DNA of 12,314 bases from DATJOJ01 sp035507035 (GTDB taxonomy: Bacteria > Acidobacteriota > Terriglobia > Terriglobales > Acidobacteriaceae), in NCBI GenBank assembly GCA_035507035.1, contig DATJOJ010000049.1, positions 1 to 12,314 on the forward strand, read 5' to 3'. Position numbers and translations under genes: made by a program. Below are positions 7,500 through 12,314 of the stretch, piece after piece (the first letter of the stretch is position 1; each line of letters begins with the position of its first letter). The notes beneath the pieces are model-generated. The model saw only the letters and a list, made by a program, of their open reading frames with translations. It did no database searches and was not told where the DNA came from.

Positions 7500-8633
7500 T
7501 TACTTCGTGGTCGCGCGCTGTCCTAGTTGCGCGATTTGTTGCTTCACCATATCTGCGTTCGGGCCCGGTGGGAGATATTTCAGGCTGCTTTGCAAATGAG
7601 TGAGCGCTCCCGCCAGATCGCCTTTCCTCGCAAGAATGACAGCCAGCAGTTGCTCGGTATTCATTACGGAATGTCTGGGATCGAGAGCCAGCGATTTCAT
7701 TGCGCTCGCTTCGGCAATGTCGGGCTTTTTGAGCTGATAATTCGCCAATGCGTCGAGATACCACATCTCCGGAGTACCCTCAGGATAAAGTTTTAACGCG
7801 TGATCCGTATTGTTGAGAACCTCCTGCCAGTTGCCGCTTTGCGCCGCAAGAGCCGCGAGCTGCTCGTAAGGAAGTACAAAATTAGGATCAGCCGCTAACG
7901 CCTTGGAAAACGAATTTCGAGCCGACTGAGGATCGGACGCTTCCTGCATCTTGCCTAATTGCAGCCAGGCTTCGGCGAACTGCGGGTCGATTTTTACGGT
8001 TTTTTCGAGCTCTTTCTGGGCGCCGTCTGGATCGCTTTGCAACATCTTGCCCCGCGCCCCTTCGAAAGACTTGATCGCCTTTGGCGAAGCCGTGTCCGTG
8101 GTCGTACTCAGCGTCGTAGCCGCGTCGCGTCCGACCCGCGAGAGCATCAACGTGCCGAGCTGGGGATCGTCGCGCAGATTGTGCTGAGTGAGAGTGATAC
8201 TTGTGGAACGAAAACCCGGAACGGAGCCCTGCACGACGCAACCCTCGTACTGTGTTACCAACTGTCGTTCGGCATCTCCTTGCTTGCCCATGGCGCCGGG
8301 AAGTGTCATGGCAACGATCCCAAAATTACCTTTGGCGTCGGTTTGCGTCGTATAGGCGACTTTTCCGTCGCAACTAACGGTCACCAGCAGCGGCTCCCAG
8401 GGCAGTGGCTCCCCCTCCACAGCCACTTTGCCCAGCAGCGCGCCTCCCGCTCGGCCTTGGGCGGTCATGTCAGCCCAATAGTTATACAAGCCGCTGTCTT
8501 GAATGGAATCGGGCCGGGTGATTGTGCTTGGCGGAGCGGGAGTTGAAGTATGGCCTTGCCCAAAAGCGGTAGCAGCCAAGAGTAAGAAAAGGAACAACAA
8601 TGATACGAGGGGAAGTACTCTTTTACTAGACAT
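7500..8633 (-). CDS. Exported protein with carboxypeptidase-regulatory-like domain and TPRs
   Basis: The ATG at 8633 is chosen because a signal peptide follows directly (MSSKR, then a Leu-rich core to about residue 20, cleavage near AFG at 23-25) and a good ribosome binding site precedes it; the upstream in-frame ATGs would add 11 residues before it. The product has 377 residues. Residues about 62-165 look like a carboxypeptidase-regulatory-like beta-sandwich, with a TDAKGNF turn at 98-104. C88 and C132 are the only cysteines, so a disulfide is plausible. From about 185 to 355 there are four to five TPRs (unit ends KIDPQF, AADPNF, KLYPEG, ALDPRH). Such proteins are frequent in Acidobacteriota and are presumed periplasmic scaffolds; no enzyme motif is visible. 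The gene lies reversed between two paralogous VWFA genes, convergent with the first and divergent from the second. Confidence 0.87.
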   Translation of the reverse strand: MSSKRVLPLVSLLFLFLLLAATAFGQGHTSTPAPPSTITRPDSIQDSGLYNYWADMTAQGRAGGALLGKVAVEGEPLPWEPLLVTVSCDGKVAYTTQTDAKGNFGIVAMTLPGAMGKQGDAERQLVTQYEGCVVQGSVPGFRSTSITLTQHNLRDDPQLGTLMLSRVGRDAATTLSTTTDTASPKAIKSFEGARGKMLQSDPDGAQKELEKTVKIDPQFAEAWLQLGKMQEASDPQSARNSFSKALAADPNFVLPYEQLAALAAQSGNWQEVLNNTDHALKLYPEGTPEMWYLDALANYQLKKPDIAEASAMKSLALDPRHSVMNTEQLLAVILARKGDLAGALTHLQSSLKYLPPGPNADMVKQQIAQLGQRATTK

Positions 8634-8637
8634 TTGA

Positions 8638-8645
8638 CCTCTCCC
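8638..8645 (-). promoter_or_regulatory. Ribosome binding site deciding the minus-strand TPR start
   Basis: Read on the minus strand this is GGGAGAGG. Its GGAG core stands seven bases before the ATG whose first base is 8633. This supports the shorter start over the ATG codons further upstream. Confidence 0.7.
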
Positions 8646-8674
8646 GAACCCACTATTATGCATCAATTATGAAT

Positions 8675-8687
8675 CCGTAAATTACGG
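8675..8687. promoter_or_regulatory. 13-bp palindrome in the divergent intergenic region
   Basis: CCGTAA-A-TTACGG is a perfect six-base inverted repeat around one base. It lies 42 bases upstream of the minus-strand TPR start, where a promoter would be expected. A weak minus-strand pair (TTGTTC and TAATTT, 16 apart) would overlap it. It could be an operator for a dimeric regulator; no regulator gene is in the window. Confidence 0.35.
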
Positions 8688-8793
8688 CTTTAGTTGCCCT
8701 GAACAACCTCAAATGAACCAAGAGACAACTCGTTTAAGCATATTTCTCATTCCCTGGCGGTCGATCGAGATTCGGACCACGCCTCGAGAACAT

Positions 8794-8826
8794 TTGAAAA
8801 GAGCAAAGCGGAACCTGTTGTACAAT
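8794..8826 (+). promoter_or_regulatory. Weak candidate promoter for the second VWFA gene
   Basis: TACAAT at 8821-8826 is a good -10 match (five of six). The only TTGAAA (8794-8799) lies 21 bases upstream, which is too far for a standard promoter, so activation or an alternative -35 would be needed. Transcription would begin near 8833, just ahead of a short GC hairpin (GGGCC 8829-8833 with GGCCC 8845-8849). Confidence 0.25.
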
Positions 8827-8873
8827 GCGGGCCATTGCCGATCGGGCCCACCCGCGACCATCCGATGCGAAGT

Positions 8874-8877
8874 GAGG
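8874..8877 (+). promoter_or_regulatory. Ribosome binding site for the second VWFA gene
   Basis: GAGG stands seven bases before the ATG at 8885, which opens directly into a signal peptide. It confirms this start. Confidence 0.6.
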
Positions 8878-8884
8878 TAAAGCG

Positions 8885-11116
8885 ATGTGGAAACGCGCCC
8901 TTGCCGTATTCAGTCTCTGTAACCTGATCAGCCCACTTCTCACCGCACAAACTGCGACGAAAGAGCCGGTCCCGACGATTCGAACGACGGCCAGGGAGGT
9001 CATCCTGGACGTGATTGTCCGTGATAAGCATCATCATGCGATTGCCGATGTGCGTCCCGAGGAGATCCAGGTTTACGAAGATGGCGTGAAGCAGAAGATC
9101 ACTGCGTTTCGCGATGTGCAGGGAGCCGAACAACTGCTCACCGAGCAGGCACTCGCCAAAAGCACTGCTCCCGCGGTTTCCGCCGGAACAACAAAAGGGC
9201 CGTCCACTGCGCTCCGCGAACTCAATTTTGTTTCTGTTGTTTTTGCCCAGATCGCGCCCCTCAATCTGGAATTCGCTCGCGAGGCGGTGCTGGAATTTCT
9301 CAAGAGCGGCCGCTTGCCCAACACATACGTGACGATTTACAGACTAGATCGGGCTCTGCAACTGATCCAGCCGTATACGTCGGACAACGCCGCGTTAGTA
9401 AAAGCAGTCGGCGCTGCGGCAAAAGGCGTGAATACGGGAAGCACAGTTAGCCCCTCGGTGATGGCAGCCTCTGCAGTGGAAACAACGGTCGATGCGAATG
9501 TCGCCAACATGACCGCTTCGCCGCTCGTCAGTCCTGCACAGGCAGCAGCCGCCCAGAGCATGATCCTGGATCCAATACCGAATATCGTGATGGACCCTTT
9601 GTGGGCGAGAAATGCCGCCTCTCAAGACGTTTCAGTTACGTTGGGCAGCGCCCTGGTGGCGCAGGCGCAAATTGCAAACGGACTACGCTTCGCCGACAGT
9701 CTCTCCAACGGCATGGATTCGATGGATGCTCTGCGCGAACTGGTACGAGTTCAGTCCAAGCTTCCGGGAAGAAAAGTCGTTTTGTACCTGGCCGACGGAT
9801 TGACGTTGCCCATGGATCGTCGCGACGTCGTGGACAGTGTTATCGGTTACGCCAATCAGATGGAAGTCGCGTTTTATGCTGTCGATACGCGCGGTCTGAG
9901 CGCAGACGACCCCATGGCGCGATCGCTGGCTGATCTGCAGCGGGCGGGCGCCGAAAGTTCCGCGAACGCGGTAAGTCCACGCATCGGACATATGGAAGAC
10001 GACGACATCCAGCTCTCGGTCAGTTCCGACAGGCATCTAGCCATGGAGGAATTGGCGGATTCGACCGGCGGATTCGCCGTGACCAACACCAACGAAATCG
10101 CGCTGCCCATGCAACGGATCATGGAGGACATCCGCACGCACTACGAAGTCGCTTATACGCCGTCGGCCACGAACTTCGACGGCCGCTTTCGTAAGATTCA
10201 GGTGCGCATTGACCGCCCTCACGTGACCGTGCAGACGCGTTCCGGATATTTTGCCGTGCCGGACGTCAATGGCGAGCCTTTGCAGCCGTTCGAAATGGCG
10301 GCACTGCATGCCATCAATGCCCGCCCAGAGCCGACGGACTTCCCGTATCAGGCATCGCTGCTCCGATTCCGTCCTAAAACGTCTGCGGTCGACTATGAAA
10401 TGGCGTTCGATGTCCCAATCTCCAGTTTGAGAGTGGTCACGGACCCGAAGACTGACAAGGGGCAGATTCGCGTCTCGCTGGTCGCTCTAATCCACAAGCC
10501 CGATGGCGAAATCGTGGGCAAGGTAAGCCGCGACCTGGTGCGGGAAGTCTCAACACAGGATCTTGCGCATGTCGGAAATGATCACATCCTCTACGCGGAA
10601 CCGATTGAATTGCCGGGCGGGCACTACGTCATTGACACAGCAGCCACCGACGAACTCGCCGAGAAGAGCGCGGTCAAGCGAATGTCGGTCTTTGTGAATG
10701 CCGGAAAAGATTTCGGCGTGAGTTCGCTGGAACTGGTGGAAAAGGTGCAGCGCCTACAGGGACCGCCAGACCACCAGGACCCCTTTGAAATCGACGCCGG
10801 GCGCATCGTGCCAAGCCTTGCCGAGACGATGCCTGCCGGCACACCGATCAACCTCTACTTTGTCGTCTACCCGGAAGCTACGTCCGAAACGCCGCCTGTC
10901 GTCACACTCGAGATGTATCGCGATGGGCGCGTAATTGGTCGACAAACGCTCGGTTCGGCAAAGCGGCGAGAGGATGGCTCGATGCCGATCCTTCTTCGGA
11001 TTAAACCGGATCCGGGGCAATGCGACATGATCATCACCGCACACCAGGGCACTCTGTCCTCGCAGGCATCGCTTTCGGTGAAGATTACACCGAGTGGAAG
11101 CGGCAATCCGAATTAG
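8885..11116 (+). CDS. Exported VWFA-related protein (Acidobacterial family), short paralogue
   Basis: The 743-residue product begins with a Sec signal peptide (MWKR, core to about 19, cleavage near LTA at 19-21). The VWFA-related region covers about 38-459: VILDVIVRD at the start, YEDGVKQKI near 64-72, a PYTSDN motif near 163, PGRKVVLYLADG at 294-305 and TRSGYFAVP closing at 451-459. The first Asp of the metal site is replaced (A121-Q-I-A-P), so canonical metal binding is unlikely, although D304-G is kept. Residues about 181-245 are an Ala/Ser/Val-rich insertion without clear fold signals. Residues 460-735 match the corresponding beta-rich region of the protein encoded at 4454-7438 in order, with shared short motifs such as VPIS, DPFE and the APG/PGG turns. 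The 994-residue paralogue's extra C-terminal domain is absent. It is probably a periplasmic or surface binding protein whose partner is unknown. Confidence 0.9.
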   Translation: MWKRALAVFSLCNLISPLLTAQTATKEPVPTIRTTAREVILDVIVRDKHHHAIADVRPEEIQVYEDGVKQKITAFRDVQGAEQLLTEQALAKSTAPAVSAGTTKGPSTALRELNFVSVVFAQIAPLNLEFAREAVLEFLKSGRLPNTYVTIYRLDRALQLIQPYTSDNAALVKAVGAAAKGVNTGSTVSPSVMAASAVETTVDANVANMTASPLVSPAQAAAAQSMILDPIPNIVMDPLWARNAASQDVSVTLGSALVAQAQIANGLRFADSLSNGMDSMDALRELVRVQSKLPGRKVVLYLADGLTLPMDRRDVVDSVIGYANQMEVAFYAVDTRGLSADDPMARSLADLQRAGAESSANAVSPRIGHMEDDDIQLSVSSDRHLAMEELADSTGGFAVTNTNEIALPMQRIMEDIRTHYEVAYTPSATNFDGRFRKIQVRIDRPHVTVQTRSGYFAVPDVNGEPLQPFEMAALHAINARPEPTDFPYQASLLRFRPKTSAVDYEMAFDVPISSLRVVTDPKTDKGQIRVSLVALIHKPDGEIVGKVSRDLVREVSTQDLAHVGNDHILYAEPIELPGGHYVIDTAATDELAEKSAVKRMSVFVNAGKDFGVSSLELVEKVQRLQGPPDHQDPFEIDAGRIVPSLAETMPAGTPINLYFVVYPEATSETPPVVTLEMYRDGRVIGRQTLGSAKRREDGSMPILLRIKPDPGQCDMIITAHQGTLSSQASLSVKITPSGSGNPN

Positions 11117-11136
11117 CCGGTCTGTGCCCGGGGACC

Positions 11137-11270
11137 AACCACGAAGGGCACAAAGGCGCACGAAGGAAACCGGCCTTCTATTTATGATGGCCCTCTCGAC
11201 CGCTTCGCGGGACTTCGCGCTTTTCGCGCTCAAAAGCTTTGATCCCAAACGGCGCAAAGGATTCGCGAAG
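11137..11270. repeat. Intergenic degenerate short-repeat element
   Basis: The first part holds three tandem units, CACGAAGG, CACAAAGG and CACGAAGG (11140-11166), spaced 9-10 bases apart. The second part has CTTCGCG at 11203 and 11213 and TTTCGCG at 11222, then the inverse forms CGCAAAGG (11253) and CGCGAAG (11264-11270). GCTTTT (11219-11224) and AAAAGC (11232-11237) can pair around a seven-base loop. AACCACGAAGG-type repeats of this kind are, as I recall, common between genes in Acidobacteriota and some other soil phyla. An open frame at 11094-11540 runs through it but resembles no protein. Confidence 0.55.
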
Positions 11271-11332
11271 AATGCAGAGAGTGGTGGTCGTGTTTGCCCT
11301 CGGCCGGGTTCAACAGCATGCATCAAGCCCAA

Positions 11333-11360
11333 CGCAGGATGCTGGTATATCCCGCCTGCG
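11333..11360. promoter_or_regulatory. Inverted repeat upstream of the last TPR gene, with an extended -10-like box
   Basis: CGCAGG (11333-11338) pairs with CCTGCG (11355-11360) around 16 bases. The loop contains TGGTATATC, similar to an extended -10 box (TATATC at 11346-11351), without a recognisable -35. If used, transcription would begin near 11358, about 25 bases before the ATG. It may be an operator-promoter; the evidence is only base pattern. Confidence 0.25.
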
Positions 11361-11382
11361 GATTGCTGTATCCTAGCTGTCG

Positions 11383-12314
11383 ATGCGTCTGCAACTCGTT
11401 CTCGTTTTCTTGGCTACCGTCTCTTGGGCCCAGCAAAATCCCGACCAGCTTCTGAGCGACGCCATCCAGGCACAACAGCACGGCGAGTATCCATCAGCCA
11501 TCGCGGAATACCGCAAGTACCTCGACCTTCATCCGGATAACGTCGAAGCTAAGGTCAATCTCGGCGCTGCCCTGTCGCACATCGGCCGATTCGATGAAGC
11601 CATCGCCATGTACAAGTCGGTGCTTCCATCATTAGCGGACAAGCGGATGGTGTTGCTTGATCTCGGACTTGCTTATTACAAGAAGGGCGATTTCGCAAAT
11701 GCCCACGACCAATTTTCTGCCCTGCATCAAGCGGCTCCCAACCATGTGCAAGCGGCGATTCTGCTGGCCGACACCGACATCCGATTGGGAGACGCCGAAG
11801 CGGCTGCCAAGATGCTCGAACCGATGGAACAAGTTAATTCCCGCAATCCAGATTTCGACTACGAACTCGGCTCGGCGATGATCAAATCGGGACGCCGGCG
11901 CGAGGGCATTCCCCGCGTCGAAAAGGCTGGCGAACTGGGGCACAGCGGAGATGCCTACATGCTCTCCGGCGCGACACTCATGGACCTGAACGAATTCGAG
12001 CCGGCGCGGCACGATCTGGAAAAGGCGCTGGAGTTGGCGCCCAAGCTGCCCGGCTTGTACACACTGGTTGGCATGGCAAGAGATAAAACCGGCGATCAGA
12101 AAAATGCCGAACCTGCGTTCCGGCAGGCACTGCAAGAGAACCCCGATGATTTCCAGGCTAATCTTTATCTTGGGGCGCTGCTCTACAAACAGCGTCATCT
12201 GGACGAGGCGAAGGTTTATCTGGATAAGGCCGTTAAGCTGAAACCCGACGACTTGATGGCTCACTACGAATCGGCGATGTTGAAAAGCACATCCGGGCAA
12301 TACCAGGCAGCGGC
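11383..12314 (+). CDS. Exported TPR protein, 5' part (runs off the window end)
   Basis: The ATG at 11383 is the first possible start, because an in-frame TAG lies at 11374-11376 and only CTG and TCG stand between. The frame stays open to the last base (310 codons plus two bases). It begins with a short Sec signal peptide (MRLQ, hydrophobic to about 14, cleavage at SWA, 14-16). TPR units follow from about residue 20, with unit ends LHPDN, AAPNH, LAPKL, ENPDD and LKPDD, so at least eight repeats are visible; those around 120-190 are poorly conserved. No Shine-Dalgarno is seen before the start. It is similar in type, though not clearly in sequence, to the TPR protein encoded at 933-2564, and is probably a periplasmic scaffold. 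The missing 3' part could carry more TPRs or a further domain. Confidence 0.85.
   Translation, partial: MRLQLVLVFLATVSWAQQNPDQLLSDAIQAQQHGEYPSAIAEYRKYLDLHPDNVEAKVNLGAALSHIGRFDEAIAMYKSVLPSLADKRMVLLDLGLAYYKKGDFANAHDQFSALHQAAPNHVQAAILLADTDIRLGDAEAAAKMLEPMEQVNSRNPDFDYELGSAMIKSGRRREGIPRVEKAGELGHSGDAYMLSGATLMDLNEFEPARHDLEKALELAPKLPGLYTLVGMARDKTGDQKNAEPAFRQALQENPDDFQANLYLGALLYKQRHLDEAKVYLDKAVKLKPDDLMAHYESAMLKSTSGQYQAA

Noticed and set aside
7447..7516. GCGCGACC and GGTCGCGC as a terminator between convergent genes
   Set aside because: The arms pair perfectly over eight bases but the loop is 54 bases, there is no T run, and one arm is inside the minus-strand coding region.
7959..8546. 195-codon plus-strand open frame
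   Set aside because: Shadow of the minus-strand TPR gene; no signal, motif or ribosome site of its own.
11094..11540. 148-codon plus-strand open frame
   Set aside because: It overlaps the end of the second VWFA gene, the intergenic repeat and the start of the TPR gene; it is Arg/Ser-rich without domain features.
11632..12300. 222-codon minus-strand open frame
   Set aside because: It is the reverse shadow of the partial TPR gene, which has a signal peptide and TPR signatures.

Overview
The window looks like a chromosomal piece of an Acidobacteriota genome, probably a Terriglobia-type soil organism. The main evidence is two large exported proteins of the 'VWFA-related Acidobacterial domain' family (TIGR03436 type), which is largely confined to that phylum. 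Abundant secreted TPR proteins, a CRTAC1/ASPIC-UnbV propeller protein and moderately high GC fit the same picture. There are no tRNA, rRNA, transposase, phage or CRISPR signals. Every complete gene appears to encode an exported protein.

Layout. (1) 1-4370, plus strand: the 3' part of a multiheme c-type cytochrome (six CXXCH sites visible), an exported protein made almost entirely of TPR repeats, and, 36 bp further on, a seven-blade FG-GAP/ASPIC-UnbV protein with a Tat-like signal. The TPR and propeller genes probably form an operon; the cytochrome may belong to the same unit. (2) 4371-11116: two paralogous VWFA-related proteins (4454-7438 and 8885-11116), both on the plus strand. Between them, on the minus strand, lies a gene for an exported protein with a carboxypeptidase-regulatory-like beta domain and TPRs (7500-8633). 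The first VWFA protein has an extra C-terminal domain of about 230 residues that its paralogue lacks. (3) 11117-11382: an intergenic stretch carrying short degenerate direct and inverted repeats of a dispersed-repeat type. (4) 11383 to the window edge: the 5' part of another exported TPR protein, cut off by the window end.

How the genes may work together (inference): the set looks like envelope machinery, with one possible redox unit (cytochrome, TPR scaffold, calcium-binding propeller) and one set of surface or periplasmic adhesion/assembly proteins (VWFA pair plus TPR partners). No enzyme active site is recognisable outside the heme-binding motifs, so substrates and partners cannot be named. 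The points most worth a second look are the cytochrome-TPR-propeller triad, the cysteine-rich propeller, the degenerate metal sites of both VWFA proteins, and the unnamed C-terminal domain of the first one.
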